Source: an uncultured Oscillospiraceae bacterium (GTDB lineage Bacteria > Bacillota > Clostridia > Oscillospirales > Oscillospiraceae). From it: a stretch of DNA of 64,000 nt. The stretch is from NCBI GenBank assembly GCA_947629775.1, contig CANRFA010000001.1, positions 116,064-180,063 of the forward strand. The letters are read 5' to 3'. The translations under genes and the position numbers were made by a program. The first letter of the stretch is position 1. Each line of letters starts with the position of its first letter. Below, in pieces: positions 54,102 to 63,993 of the stretch. A model generated the notes under the pieces. It made no database searches, had not been told where the DNA came from, and saw only the letters and a list, made by a program, of their open reading frames with translations.

Positions 54102-57100
54102 TTACGGCCTGCTGTCTCCGGAGGTCCCGCCCGCCGGAGCGCCGGAAGCGCTGTCGGGCGGGGTGTCGCCGGCAGGTGCGGGAGTCGAGGACGGGTCAAC
54201 CGGTTGCGCCCTGCGGTTCTTTCTTCTTCTGTGGTGCCGCCTGCCGCCCTTGTCTCGGCGGTTTTTCAGGCGCCGGGCCAGAAGTCCCAGCAGCAGCAGG
54301 ACAACAAGGAGGATGGCGCCGGCCAGGATCCAGACCAGGGGCGAAACGCCGGCCGGTTCCACGCTGAAGGTAAACTCGGAGCCATCGGCGGGGAAGAGGG
54401 CGTAGCTCCCGTCCCGGGTAAATTCCACCCGCTGCCAGGTGCCGTCCCGCAGCATCCACACGCCATCGATATCTCCCTCCTCCGGCAGCCGCCAGTGTAC
54501 GGTGACGGTCTCCGGGAGGGGCATGGAGGAATCCGCGAGGGTTACAGCGCACTGAGTGCCGCTGTGGTGTCCGCCCTGGCTGTCTGTCCAGGTCTGTTCC
54601 GAGATTTCCGTGTCGAGGACGGCCCTGTCGCTGAAGCTGCCCTCCACCAGGACCTGAGGCGGGTTGCCGTCATCGGAGAGAGCGCTGCGCTCAAAGCTGT
54701 AAATGGCCTCCAGGGTGCGGGAGAAGGTGAGGTGATCGAGGTCGAAGTCGGGCCAGGAGGCGGTGCAGCCCTCCTTGGGCGGAATCTCCGGAAGCGCGTC
54801 CAGAGAGTCTCCGTACTGGAAGGGGATCTCCGCCACCGTGACGCCGTCCGCCACGAAGGTCAGCTGAAACTGAAGCCAGGTCTCCGGCACGTCCGGTCCG
54901 GCGGCCAGGGTATCGAAGTCGATGGGGTCGCACTGTCCCCCGTAGCTGATGCCGTCCACCCCGCCCAGGGTGTCGTGGATGTAGGTGTTGTTCTCGCAGA
55001 CTCCCTTGTCCTCCAGGGCTCCGGCGATGGACCCCACGCAGGCCTCGCCCTGTTCCACTTCCACAAGGGTGTGGCAGTCCGTGATGGTCCCGCCCTTCCC
55101 GGCGATTCCCCCGATGTAATTCCCCCCGGAGAGGGTACACCGGGCCCAGCTGCCGCGGATCACGCCGGTGCTGGAGCCCGCGATTCCTCCCACGTAGTCC
55201 CCGCTGTCGCTGGCGATGGGCCCGTAGTTTTCGCAGGAAGCGACGCTGCCCAGGTCCATGCGTCCGGTGATCCCGCCGCCGCCATCGTTGCGGACCGTCA
55301 CGGGTCCCGCGTTGCGGCAGAAAGCGGTCACCGCCAGGGTCTGCCAGCGGAAGTTCAGGGAGGTGCTGCCGGAGCGGACCAGATCGTCTTCGGGATCGAA
55401 GTCGTACTCCATGGCCATGGACCCCACGATGCCGGCGGCGTTTACGTCGCCCTCCACATCGCCGGAATTGAGGGAGGAGGTGATGTGGCCGTTCCGGTCC
55501 CCGGTATCGAGATCCGAGATATCCTGGTAGCGGTCCTCGTCCAGAGGACTCTCCGTGTCTTCGGATACGCCCCGCAGGGTATTCACGATGAGGGCCATCT
55601 GGTCGTTGACGGCGGAGAGATCGGAGACGATGGAATCCGAGGTGGATGAGACGGCGCTGTTGAGGTCGTCCATGTGGTCCATCAGCTGGCGGAAGGAGGC
55701 GTCCAGGGCGCTGCGGCTGTCCGCCAGGGCGTCCGAGATGGCGTCCACCACGATGGCGGGCTCATCCGCAAGCTGTTCCACCACCTTGCGGGCGGAGTCC
55801 ACCGCCTGCCGCAGGGTGTTCATGGCGTCGTTCAGGGTTTCCGCGCTCTGGGAGAACCCGTCCAGCACGGCGTCCGCGGAGTCGCCCACCGGATCCAGAG
55901 CGTCCATGGCGCTTTCCGTCTTTGTCATGGCGTCTTTCAGGGTGCTTACTGCGCCGTTCAGGGTATCCAGGGCGGCGTGGAGGGCGTCCATCCCGTCCTC
56001 GATCTCCTCCGGACTCATGGCGTCTGCCAGCTGTTCCAACGCTCTTCCGGCGCTTTCCACAGCCTGCCCGGCGCTGTCCAGGGCCGGGGAGATGGCGTCC
56101 AGCTGGTTCTGTACGTCTTTCACGGCTGCCTGCCACTCCGGGGACTGCTCCAGCTCCTCCAGGGCGGTTCTGGCGCCTGCCAGGGCTTCCCGGGATCTGC
56201 CCATGGCGGCACTGAGGCTGTCCAGGCCTTCGCGCAGGGTTTTCAGGTTGGTTTGTATGGTATCAGACTGGAGGTTGCCCATGACATCATTGAGCTCTTT
56301 GCTGGCTTGAGCGAGAGTATCCACGGCCGTGCGCAGGTCCGTCATGCCCGCTCTGGCATGGGTCAGGGCCTCTGAGGGCTGTCGGCCCTCCAGAGCAGCC
56401 AGGGCGGCATCAAAGTCCGTATGGGCGTTCTGCAATGCGGCTGCGGCATTTGCCAGATCCTGGACGGCTGCGGCCAGTTGCCGGAATCCATCCTGGGTCT
56501 CCTTGGCTGTGGCTATGGCGCTGAGGGCGCCGTGGATCTTCTCCTGGGCGGCCGCCATGTCTACCAGAGCGCCATGGAGGTTGTCCAGGGAGGCCAGCAG
56601 CTTTTTTCCCGCTTCCGTATTCTGTACGACGGCCGGCAGGGCGGCGAGGCCCGTTTTCAGGCGGGCGACCGCGTCCGCGAGATCCGAGACGGAGGAGCCA
56701 AGGTCCGAGAACCCGCCGCCCACCTTATCCAGGGTGGTCTGCAGGATGCTGGCGCCGCCCAGGCCGGAGCGCAGGTCCTCCAGTCCGTCCGTGATGGTCC
56801 CTATGGCCTCCCGGCTGCGCTCCAGGGCGGAGCGAAGATCCTTTACAGCCCCGGTGAGAAGGTCCGCCGCGTCGCCGGCCAGTTCCCCGGTGTTTTTAGC
56901 CTCTTCCAGGGAGGCGTCCAGCCGGGAGACCGCGTCCTCCAGGGTGCTTCCCGCTCCCTCCACCTGCTCCAGGATGGGTCCCACCTGGTCCAGGGTCCAG
57001 GAAATGCGGGCGGAGACGTCTTCCAGCTGCCCGGTGGCGCTGTCCGTCCAGTCCGTGAGGCCGTCCGCCAGGGAGGAGAGCGCGTCTCTTGTTCCGGAGA

Positions 57101-58169
57101 TGTCGTCCGTGAGGGTGCTCACATGGCCCGTCAGGGTCCGGGAGTTTCCGCTGGCGCTGTTCAGCGTGCGGTCCAGCAGCCCCTGCAGGGTATCCAACTG
57201 GTTCCAGAGGGCGTCCAGGTCCGATTCGCTGTACTGCAGAGTCACCTGAGGCTCCAGCTGGCCGGCGATGCCGCCCACGTCTTTGCGTCCCAGGATCGTG
57301 CCGTCGTTTTCGCAGCCGTCCAGGGAGCCGGACTGCCGCCCCGCGATCCCCCCGATGTTATACCCCGTATGGGCGTATCCCACGTCTCCGTGGTTGACGC
57401 AGCTCTGCAGGATGCCGGTGGAAAGTCCCGCGATGCCGCCCACGTCCGTGCAGGCGGGCACGTTCTCCGTGGTATTGATCTGTTCCAGGTTCAGATCGCC
57501 CAGTCCCACCTCCGACTTCACTTCCGTGGTGTTCACGCTGGCCTCGTTCGTGCACTGCAGCACGCTGCCCTGGTTTTCCCCGACGATGCCTCCGGTGGAG
57601 TGTTCCCCCGTGAGGGTGCCGGTCATGGAGCAGTTGATGATCTGGCCGCTGGTCGTGTTGACGCCGGCGATGCCGCCCACTTCGGAGGCCCCCTTTATGG
57701 TGCCGGAGAAGGCGCAGCTCTGGATCTGACCGCTGTTGCGCCCGGCGATGCCCCCGATTTCATCCCGCAGTCCGCTGGGGTTCAGGGTGCCGGATACGTT
57801 GAGGTTCTGTACGAGGCCGTCCGTCTCGATGACCCGGAACAGGCCCCGCATGCTGCCGCTGCCTGTGATCCGCAGCCCCGATATGGTATGGTCCTGGCCA
57901 TCGAAGGTGCCCCGGAAGACGGGGATGGGAGTAAAGTCCGAGCTGCTCAGGCTCAGGTCCTTCTCAAGAAGGACGGTCACACCCTGGGACCAGGTATCCA
58001 GGACGCAGCGGCGGGAGAGCTCCGCCAGTTCCTCTGTGGAGCGGATGTGAATGGCGCCGTCCGCTCCCGGTGTCAGCGAAACCTCAGCAGGGCTGGAGGC
58101 CAGCGCGCCCGCCAGCGGGGAGAGCGCCAGAGAGGCGATCAGAAGGATGGCCAGGAGTTTACGTTTCAT
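54102..58169 (-). CDS. giant surface protein: GLUG repeats, long coiled coil, C-terminal membrane anchor
   Basis: 1355 residues. Signal peptide ~1-25 (KRKLLAILLIASLALSPLAG). Residues ~70-310 contain GLUG-type repeats (recurrent GGIAG with SGxI/V turns). Residues ~310-865 are a coiled coil with many L-x-x-L/A-x-x-x-L heptads. A second GLUG set occupies ~895-1055. Beta-rich domains follow, then a membrane segment ~1273-1295 (VWILAGAILLVVLLLLGLL) and a very basic Arg/Lys tail. It is therefore exported, with a long extracellular rod between two beta-helical parts. The start overlaps the MMPL gene by 11 bases. Possible adhesin, envelope spacer or transporter partner. Confidence 0.82.
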   Translation of the reverse strand: MKRKLLAILLIASLALSPLAGALASSPAEVSLTPGADGAIHIRSTEELAELSRRCVLDTWSQGVTVLLEKDLSLSSSDFTPIPVFRGTFDGQDHTISGLRITGSGSMRGLFRVIETDGLVQNLNVSGTLNPSGLRDEIGGIAGRNSGQIQSCAFSGTIKGASEVGGIAGVNTTSGQIINCSMTGTLTGEHSTGGIVGENQGSVLQCTNEASVNTTEVKSEVGLGDLNLEQINTTENVPACTDVGGIAGLSTGILQSCVNHGDVGYAHTGYNIGGIAGRQSGSLDGCENDGTILGRKDVGGIAGQLEPQVTLQYSESDLDALWNQLDTLQGLLDRTLNSASGNSRTLTGHVSTLTDDISGTRDALSSLADGLTDWTDSATGQLEDVSARISWTLDQVGPILEQVEGAGSTLEDAVSRLDASLEEAKNTGELAGDAADLLTGAVKDLRSALERSREAIGTITDGLEDLRSGLGGASILQTTLDKVGGGFSDLGSSVSDLADAVARLKTGLAALPAVVQNTEAGKKLLASLDNLHGALVDMAAAQEKIHGALSAIATAKETQDGFRQLAAAVQDLANAAAALQNAHTDFDAALAALEGRQPSEALTHARAGMTDLRTAVDTLAQASKELNDVMGNLQSDTIQTNLKTLREGLDSLSAAMGRSREALAGARTALEELEQSPEWQAAVKDVQNQLDAISPALDSAGQAVESAGRALEQLADAMSPEEIEDGMDALHAALDTLNGAVSTLKDAMTKTESAMDALDPVGDSADAVLDGFSQSAETLNDAMNTLRQAVDSARKVVEQLADEPAIVVDAISDALADSRSALDASFRQLMDHMDDLNSAVSSTSDSIVSDLSAVNDQMALIVNTLRGVSEDTESPLDEDRYQDISDLDTGDRNGHITSSLNSGDVEGDVNAAGIVGSMAMEYDFDPEDDLVRSGSTSLNFRWQTLAVTAFCRNAGPVTVRNDGGGGITGRMDLGSVASCENYGPIASDSGDYVGGIAGSSTGVIRGSWARCTLSGGNYIGGIAGKGGTITDCHTLVEVEQGEACVGSIAGALEDKGVCENNTYIHDTLGGVDGISYGGQCDPIDFDTLAAGPDVPETWLQFQLTFVADGVTVAEIPFQYGDSLDALPEIPPKEGCTASWPDFDLDHLTFSRTLEAIYSFERSALSDDGNPPQVLVEGSFSDRAVLDTEISEQTWTDSQGGHHSGTQCAVTLADSSMPLPETVTVHWRLPEEGDIDGVWMLRDGTWQRVEFTRDGSYALFPADGSEFTFSVEPAGVSPLVWILAGAILLVVLLLLGLLARRLKNRRDKGGRRHHRRRKNRRAQPVDPSSTPAPAGDTPPDSASGAPAGGTSGDSRP

Positions 58170-60657
58170 CTGGGGTTTCCTCCTCCTCGGGCAGACTTCG
58201 GACGGCGCCCGTATCCATGATGGCCGTCACATCGCCGCGGATGATGCCGTGCATGGTGGCGTCCACCACGCCGTTCACTCTGCCCCGGATGTGACCGTGG
58301 ACAAGAACGGGTCCGCTCCAGGTGTGGGCCACTTCGGGGACTTTGATGTCAAAGTGGGTCTTTTCCACGATCATGTCTCCCAGCAGCAGGATCTGCGGCA
58401 GGATGAACATGACCAGGAAAATGGAGATCAGGGTGCCCCGGCACAGGCACTGACCGATGCCCACCACCGCCGGTTCCGTGGACAGCTTCCCGATCAGGAA
58501 AGCCGCCGCCGTCAGAATGCTGCCGGAGGTCAGAATGGTGGGGAACGCCAGGTCCAGCGCCCGGATGATGGCGTCCTTGTGGGGCATGGTCTCCTTCATC
58601 TCCGTATAGCGGCTGGAGATGACGATGGCGTAGTCGATGTTGGCGCCCATCTGAATGGAGGTCACCACCAGGAAGCTCATGAAGAAGATGGGCGTATCCG
58701 TCAGCGTGGGGAAGGAGAAGTTGAGGAAGATACTGCCCTGGATGACGGCGATCAGGAGAATGGGAAGGCCCACGGACTGGAATGTGAACAGCAGCACCAG
58801 CACCACGAACAGCAGAGACAGAAGCGTCACCAGCAGGTTGTCGTGGGCGAAGGAGGCGGCCAGGTCCGCGTCGCTGGTGGAGTTGCCCACCAGGTACACC
58901 TGATCCGCGTTGTAGTAGCGCGCGGCCTCCTCGTGGAGGGTATCCAGGAAGGCGAAGGTCTCTTCCCCCTCCTCCGGCAGGTTCAGGTTCAGAACCATTC
59001 GCGAGCAGGTCTCCCCCAGCATCTGCAGCCGGGCGTCCGTCAGCTGGGTATGCAGGTCCTCGATGGACTCCTCTGTCTCCGCATCCAGACTGATGAAGCC
59101 CTCCTCCATCTGGTCGTAGAGGAAGAGGAACATATCCATCAGGGGGACCGAGTAGGTATCGATGCCGCTGACCACCTGCCCGTAGTCCTCCTCCTGGGCG
59201 GCGTAGGCGGTGTACAGCAGCTGAATCAGATCGTAGTCCACGTCCGTCATTTCCGAGAACTGTCTGGGCGTCAGAGGATCCGTCAGGGTGTAGCCGTCCA
59301 TGGCTTCTATGTTTGCCAGCCCCATGGCGTAATCGATCTCTTCATGGTTCTCCAGCACCTTCAGCAGGGCCTTCTCCCGGTCGTAGTCCCCCTTGGGAAC
59401 CAGCAGCGCCATGATATTCTGGGAGCCGAAGGTGCTGTTCACCTTCTCCTCCGCGATCTGCGATTCGTTCTGCCGGTCCGTCTTCAGCAGCGTATACCCG
59501 TAGCCGTAGGGAGTCTTCTGGGAGAGCAGGAAGCCTCCCACCAGACTGATGGCGAACAGGGCCACGCCCACATAGCGCAGTTTCACCACCAGTTTGCCCC
59601 AGCGGTCGATGCGGGGAATGAAGCTGCGGTGCTGCGTGGAGCGGATCGCTTTGCCGAAGAGCATCAGCAGGCCCGGCATGAGAGTGAACACGGACAGCAG
59701 GCTGAACACAATGGCCTTGATCAGCACCATGCCCATGTCGAACCCGATCTTGAACTGCATGAACATCATGGCGCCAAGTCCGGATATGGTGGTCAGGCTG
59801 CTGGCCGAGATGGCGGGGATCGAGGCGCTCAGGGCCGTGATGCAGGCCTGCCGGTCGTCTCCGCAGTTGTCCCACTCCTCCGTAAACCGGTGGAGCAGGA
59901 TGATGGCGTAGTCTATAGCCAGCGCCAGCTGCAGCACCACCGTCACCGAGTCCGATACGAACGAAATCTCCCCGAAGATGAAGTTGGTTCCCTTGTTCAG
60001 CAGCGCCGCCGCCCCGAAGGTCAGCACCAGCACGGGGATTTCCGCGTAGGACCGGGAGGTGAGCAGCAGCACCAGCACGATGATGACCGCCGCGATCACC
60101 AGAATGATCCCCATCTCGGAGTTCAGAGTGTCCGCCCGGGAATAGCCCACCTGGCTGGAGACGTAGGCGTCGTAGGGTTCCAGCATCGCCTTCATTTCGT
60201 TTATGGCCGTCTTGCTGATCTCGTCCTGCTCCTCGCCCGCGAAGGTCACGGAGATCAGGGCGTTGGTCCCCTTCAGGTACTGCTCCCGGTCCTCCGCGGT
60301 CTCCGGTTCATCGGACGGCACCCCCGGCTTGCCGGATCCCAGCTCGGCGGACGTGATGCCTTCGATGCCCTCGATGCGCTTCGCCAGGTCCCGGGCGGTC
60401 TGTTCGTCCACATGGGACACCATCACCCGGGCGGTGCCGTAGGTGATCAGCTCGTCGTTCATGATCGTCAGACCCCTGCGGGTTTCCGTGGATTCGGGCA
60501 GGTAGGCGGTCAGGTCGTTGCAGACAGAGACCCAGCCGGACGCAAAGATGGAGAACACGAGCGCCACCGCATAGAACAGGAAGATGATGTTCCTCTTGTC
60601 CACGATGACCCGGGCCAGGGTGTCGAAAAACGATCCGCCGGATTTGGTTTCCTCCAT
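58159..60657 (-). CDS. MMPL/RND family membrane transporter
   Basis: 832 residues, 12 membrane segments in two halves, each with a large extracytoplasmic loop. First half: membrane segment 1 at ~24-42 and VVLQLALAIDYAIILLHRF near residue 240; the second half repeats it as SIQMGANIDYAIVISSRY near 665. The Asp-Tyr pair in both is the proton-relay position in MMPL proteins. Such proteins export lipids or envelope components. Upstream and coupled to the GLUG coiled-coil gene; divergent from a TetR regulator. Confidence 0.92.
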   Translation of the reverse strand: MEETKSGGSFFDTLARVIVDKRNIIFLFYAVALVFSIFASGWVSVCNDLTAYLPESTETRRGLTIMNDELITYGTARVMVSHVDEQTARDLAKRIEGIEGITSAELGSGKPGVPSDEPETAEDREQYLKGTNALISVTFAGEEQDEISKTAINEMKAMLEPYDAYVSSQVGYSRADTLNSEMGIILVIAAVIIVLVLLLTSRSYAEIPVLVLTFGAAALLNKGTNFIFGEISFVSDSVTVVLQLALAIDYAIILLHRFTEEWDNCGDDRQACITALSASIPAISASSLTTISGLGAMMFMQFKIGFDMGMVLIKAIVFSLLSVFTLMPGLLMLFGKAIRSTQHRSFIPRIDRWGKLVVKLRYVGVALFAISLVGGFLLSQKTPYGYGYTLLKTDRQNESQIAEEKVNSTFGSQNIMALLVPKGDYDREKALLKVLENHEEIDYAMGLANIEAMDGYTLTDPLTPRQFSEMTDVDYDLIQLLYTAYAAQEEDYGQVVSGIDTYSVPLMDMFLFLYDQMEEGFISLDAETEESIEDLHTQLTDARLQMLGETCSRMVLNLNLPEEGEETFAFLDTLHEEAARYYNADQVYLVGNSTSDADLAASFAHDNLLVTLLSLLFVVLVLLFTFQSVGLPILLIAVIQGSIFLNFSFPTLTDTPIFFMSFLVVTSIQMGANIDYAIVISSRYTEMKETMPHKDAIIRALDLAFPTILTSGSILTAAAFLIGKLSTEPAVVGIGQCLCRGTLISIFLVMFILPQILLLGDMIVEKTHFDIKVPEVAHTWSGPVLVHGHIRGRVNGVVDATMHGIIRGDVTAIMDTGAVRSLPEEEETPDET

Positions 60658-60921
60658 CCGTTATCCCTCCTTTTCGCCTGCGGACAGCGCTGCTTTCCCT
60701 CTCATGCTCCCGCGTCCGGAAGTGAAAGGAGGGGAACCGGAATCCGTAAGGATGGAAATATCAACCTTTAATTCCAGATATGGGAGGATAAACCGGTCCG
60801 CCAGTCCGCAAAATTACCAGTTTATCTTACTCCGCGACCTCCTGCCCGGAAACGGACAGATTCGGGCAGGTGTGGTCATACCGGACAGAATGCCAGGATT
60901 GTGGGGCTTCTGCCTTTGTGG
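60658..60921. other. divergent regulatory region between MMPL and tetR
   Basis: AT-richer than its surroundings (for example 60745-60790). It must hold the MMPL promoter, but I could not fix its -35/-10 pair with confidence. Confidence 0.4.
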
Positions 60922-60950
60922 TTGAAGATTTTGCGTCCCTGTGATACAAT
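60922..60950 (+). promoter_or_regulatory. tetR promoter
   Basis: TTGAAG (60922-60927), 17-base spacer, TACAAT (60945-60950), 30 bases before the GTG start. Confidence 0.65.
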
Positions 60951-60980
60951 GGGGCATTCCAATGGGGAAGAGGGAATGCT

Positions 60981-61574
60981 GTGAAACACGAAGAAATCTC
61001 ATTGTACACGAAACGGACGCTCTCCAAGGCGCTGAAACGGGCCATGCTCCGCAAACCCTTTGAGAAGATCACGGTCAGCGAGCTGATCCAGGAAGTTCAG
61101 TTCAACCGCAAGACCTTCTACTATCACTTCGCGGACATCTACGACCTTCTGAAGTGGACCCTGGAAGAAGATGTTCTTCGCGTTCTTCGTTCCTTCGATC
61201 TGCGTACGGATTTCGAAGGCGCCGTGCGCTTTGTCATGCGCTACGTGGAAGAAAACGACCACATGCTCAACTGCGTCCTGGATTCCCTCGGCAGGGACGG
61301 ACTGAAGCGCCTTTTCCTGGACGAGTTCCGCAACATCGTGGATTCTCTTCTGCAGGTGGCGGAGGAGGAGTCCGGTCGTACCATAGAGCCGGGCTACCGC
61401 TCCTTCCTGGTCCACTTCTACGAGGACGCCCTCGCCGGCCTTCTGGTGGAGTGGGTTCAGGACCGGGGGCGCGGCGATACCGAGGTCATGGCGAATTACC
61501 TCTCCCGCACCGTGCGGGAATCGCTGAGGGGGATTCTGGTTCTCAGCGGTTCCCCGGAGCAGAGCGGAAACTGA
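60981..61574 (+). CDS. TetR/AcrR family regulator
   Basis: 197 residues from GTG 60981, with GAGGGA upstream. N-terminal HTH: ALKRAMLRKPFEKITVSELIQ and VQFNRKTFYYHFADIYDLLKW, the latter the recognition-helix pattern. The C-terminal ligand domain is helical and unassigned, of the DhaS-like kind. It is divergent from the MMPL-GLUG operon and is the likely local repressor (inference). Confidence 0.9.
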   Translation: MKHEEISLYTKRTLSKALKRAMLRKPFEKITVSELIQEVQFNRKTFYYHFADIYDLLKWTLEEDVLRVLRSFDLRTDFEGAVRFVMRYVEENDHMLNCVLDSLGRDGLKRLFLDEFRNIVDSLLQVAEEESGRTIEPGYRSFLVHFYEDALAGLLVEWVQDRGRGDTEVMANYLSRTVRESLRGILVLSGSPEQSGN

Positions 61575-61589
61575 ACCAGCGGGCAGGAT

Positions 61590-61619
61590 GCCGGATCGTA
61601 CATGCGGTCCGGCTTTTTT
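61590..61619 (+). terminator. terminator after tetR
   Basis: GCCGGA pairs with TCCGGC (12-base loop), then TTTTTT. Confidence 0.75.
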
Positions 61620-62170
61620 CTTTCCCTCTTCTCGAATCGATTCAGTCCGGATCACTCAGGCAGGCTTATGGACCTGGGGGAACAGTCGGGGTCAGCAGGA
61701 AAGACGGGGATGCGACTTCGTATGAGGAACCAGGATCAGAGGACGGGATCGGTCAACTCGGTGGCTGCGGGTGTGCCTGCGCGCAGTTCGGGAGACTATG
61801 GGCGTCTGTCTGTCAGAAGGAGAACGGTGTTCCGTGGTGCCAGGAAGGGGATCGGAACTTTGAAGCGGAAGAGGAGAAAGAAGCGGCCAGCAGGATGGAG
61901 CCTGGACAGTTCGCAGTAGGACACAGGGGTGGTGATAAGCCCTTCGGTCGGACGGGGATTCCCTGACAGGTAGCAGGTCGAATAGAGCCGGCAGCGAGGA
62001 ACAGGTGAGGGTGAAGTGGTGAACAGAATCAGGAACGAACGATATGGGTATCTGGAATCGATGGACGCGAAACCTGCGAGGGGAAATGGGACGAACGGAT
62101 GAGCTGAAAGAGGCAAAGCAGGGAGCCGAAAGGCTGAGGATACGGAACCAACAGCGATACCGTAATAGAG
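61620..62170. other. 0.55 kb without a gene, upstream part of the repeat array
   Basis: No protein-like frame. The end (about 62100-62170) matches the 3' part of the following repeat unit (GCTGAGGATA, GATACCGTAATAGAG), so a partial, more degenerate unit precedes unit 1. Confidence 0.45.
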
Positions 62171-62979
62171 GATGGAAGTCAGATAAGCACCTCTGTGCGG
62201 AAAGCGAGGCTGACAGATGTGGAAACAGCCCACGGGATGGAGCGGGACTACATGCTCTGATGCATCCGGCTGAAGGAAGGGCACTCCCAACGGGTGGAGA
62301 ACCACGGCAGATGTGAGATAGCGCAGCGCCAACGGTCAGAAACAGTCAACGGAGGGAGAACGAAGGGGGCGTACGGAAGCAGATGCCCTGGATCCCGAAT
62401 GCTGGAAAGCGATGTGTGCTTTGTCTGCCAGGAGGGAGTGAGCGCATGGAGCCATAAGGTTGAGGCGTGGGGGGCAGCAACGATACCGTGTAGAGGATGG
62501 AAGTCAAAAACGCCTCTGCGGGGAAAGCGAGGCTGGCAGATGTGGAAGCAGCCCACGGGAAGGAGCGGGGCCATATGCTTTGGGGCATCCGGCTGAAGGA
62601 AGGGCGCTTCCAACGGGTGGAGCACCTCTGCGGATGTGAGATCGTGCAGTCCCAGAGGTCAGAAACAATCAACGGGGGGAGAACGAAGGGGCGTACGGGG
62701 GCAGAAGCCCCGGATCCTGGTAAACGATAGGTTCTTGATGTTCCAGAGGGAGAGAGGACTGATGAGCAGAAGGCTGAGGATATGGGTCCAGCAGGGATAC
62801 CGTAATAGAGGATGGAAGTCAAAAAACGCCTCTGCGGGGAAAACGAAGCTGACAGGTGGGGAAGCAGCCCATGGGATGGAGCGGGAGCGCATGCTCTGAG
62901 GTATCAGGCTGAAGAAAAGGCGCTTCCAACGGTTGGAGAAGCACGGCAGATGTGAGATGGTGCAGTGCCAGAGGTCAGA
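62171..62979. repeat. tandem repeat array with 315-325 bp units, cut by an IS21-type insertion
   Basis: GATGGAAGTC marks unit starts at 62171, 62496 and 62811 (spacings 325 and 315). Each unit contains in order GCGGGGAAAGCGAGGCTGACAG-like, CAGCCCACGGGATGGAGCGGG-like, CGGCTGAAGGAAGGGC, AACGGGTGGAG, a CAGATGTGAGAT box and GGTCAGAAAC boxes. Unit 3 ends at 62979 in GAGGTCAGA, exactly where the insertion element begins. Units differ by many substitutions and are not coding. Confidence 0.8.
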
Positions 62980-62995
62980 TGCATAAAACGCCCCT

Positions 62996-63075
62996 CGTGG
63001 TGCAGCCTGACCGCTGCTCGTGGTGCAGCCTGACCGCTGTTCGTGGTGCATGGAAAAACGCTGGAAATGGTGCAG
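62996..63075 (+). repeat. left-end iterated terminal boxes of the IS21-type element
   Basis: CGTGGTGCA at 62996, 63019 and 63042, then AATGGTGCA at about 63066: four boxes with 23-24 base spacing. IS21-family ends carry several such transposase-binding repeats. Confidence 0.75.
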
Positions 63076-63130
63076 ACTCTCCTGTATAATGAGGCACCCA
63101 GAAATTGGAAATCATTATCAGGAGGTAAGT

Positions 63131-63531
63131 ATGACGCACTATCGAGATATGCTCCGGTTCCACGATGCGCACTTCTCCAATGTGTCCATCGCAAAGAGCC
63201 TGGGCGTTGGCCGCAACACCGTGTCCAGGGCCCTGAAGCGGGCCGCCGAGGAGGGGCTCAACTGGGAGATCGCCTGCGGAATGAGCGAAGGCGAGGTGGC
63301 CGAGCGGCTGTACGGGAACAAGCGTACGGACAGGAAGCCGAACCAGGAGGAATCGCCGTACCTCCAGCCGGACTGTGAGTGGATCGCCAGGGAGACTGCG
63401 AGGCCCAACGTTACCCTGCGGTTGCTGTGGACCGAGTATACGGTCAAGGCTGACGAGGCGGGGAAGAATGCCTACTGGCAGACCCAGTTCAACAAGATCT
63501 ACGCTGAGTATCGCAGGACCGCCAAGTCGCA
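63131..63531 (+). pseudogene. istA: IS21 transposase IstA, N-terminal fragment
   Basis: ATG 63131 follows AGGAGG. MTHYRDMLRFHDAHFSNVS and the HTH SIAKSLGVGRNTVSRALKRA are the start of IstA; WEIACGMSEGEVAERLY and RPNVTLRLLWTEY continue the pattern to about residue 133. The DDE catalytic core is missing: at about 63531 the sequence jumps to istB in another frame. Confidence 0.85.
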
Positions 63532-63729
63532 GTGTACGAGGTGCTGGATGCCCGTGAGAGGAAGAAGACGCCCATCATCTTCTGCACGCAGTGCCAGCGG
63601 AAGGATTGGCACAAGAGCCTCTGGCAGGCCATGATCGCCGACAGCATCTGTGACCGGATCCTGACCAACTTCTATGCGCTGACTCTCAAGGATGAATCCA
63701 TGAGGAAGCGCTACGGTTTCCGGGGCTAG
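63532..63729 (+). pseudogene. istB: IS21 helper ATPase IstB, C-terminal fragment
   Basis: 65 residues ending in TAG: YEVLDARERKKTPIIFCTQC, then WHKSLWQAMIADSICDRIL and KDESMRKRYG, the conserved end of IstB. The Walker A/B part is gone. Together with the istA fragment this shows one internal deletion removing the rest of istA and most of istB. Confidence 0.85.
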
Positions 63730-63905
63730 TCCTGTAGTTTCTGCGGCTGATCAGAAACAGGACGGATAACCAGAAAAACCCATGGAAATTTATGGAATTT
63801 CTCTCCCCCCTCGGGGGGAGAGCTGGCCAAGGGCTCCGCCCTCCCTGGGCCGCCTGACGGCGGCCCCAATTTCCCCGGTGCTTCGCACCCATTTCCTAAG
63901 TCCTT
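63730..63905. other. AT/GC-mixed spacer with hairpins inside the IS element
   Basis: Contains inverted repeats CTCTCCCCCCTCGGGGGGAGAG (63801-63822) and GGCCGCCTGACGGCGGCC (63849-63866), followed by GGTGCTTCGCACC (63879-63891). These stacked perfect hairpins look like a small palindromic unit rather than part of the transposase genes. Confidence 0.55.
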
Positions 63906-63908
63906 TGC

Positions 63909-63993
63909 ACCATCTGGTGCGTTTGCTTTGCACCATCACGTGCGGTCAAGTGTGCACCACGAACTACGTTCGTGTTGCACCACGGGGGTGCTC
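63909..63993 (-). repeat. right-end iterated terminal boxes of the IS21-type element
   Basis: On the minus strand CGTGGTGCA lies 17 and 40 bases from the right end, then GATGGTGCA boxes about 23-24 bases further in, mirroring the left end. Confidence 0.75.

Noticed and set aside
62248..62822. Repetitive minus-strand proteins in the 62 kb array
   Set aside because: Translations are Pro/Ser/Arg/Cys-rich, and the 315-325 bp unit lengths put copies in different frames.
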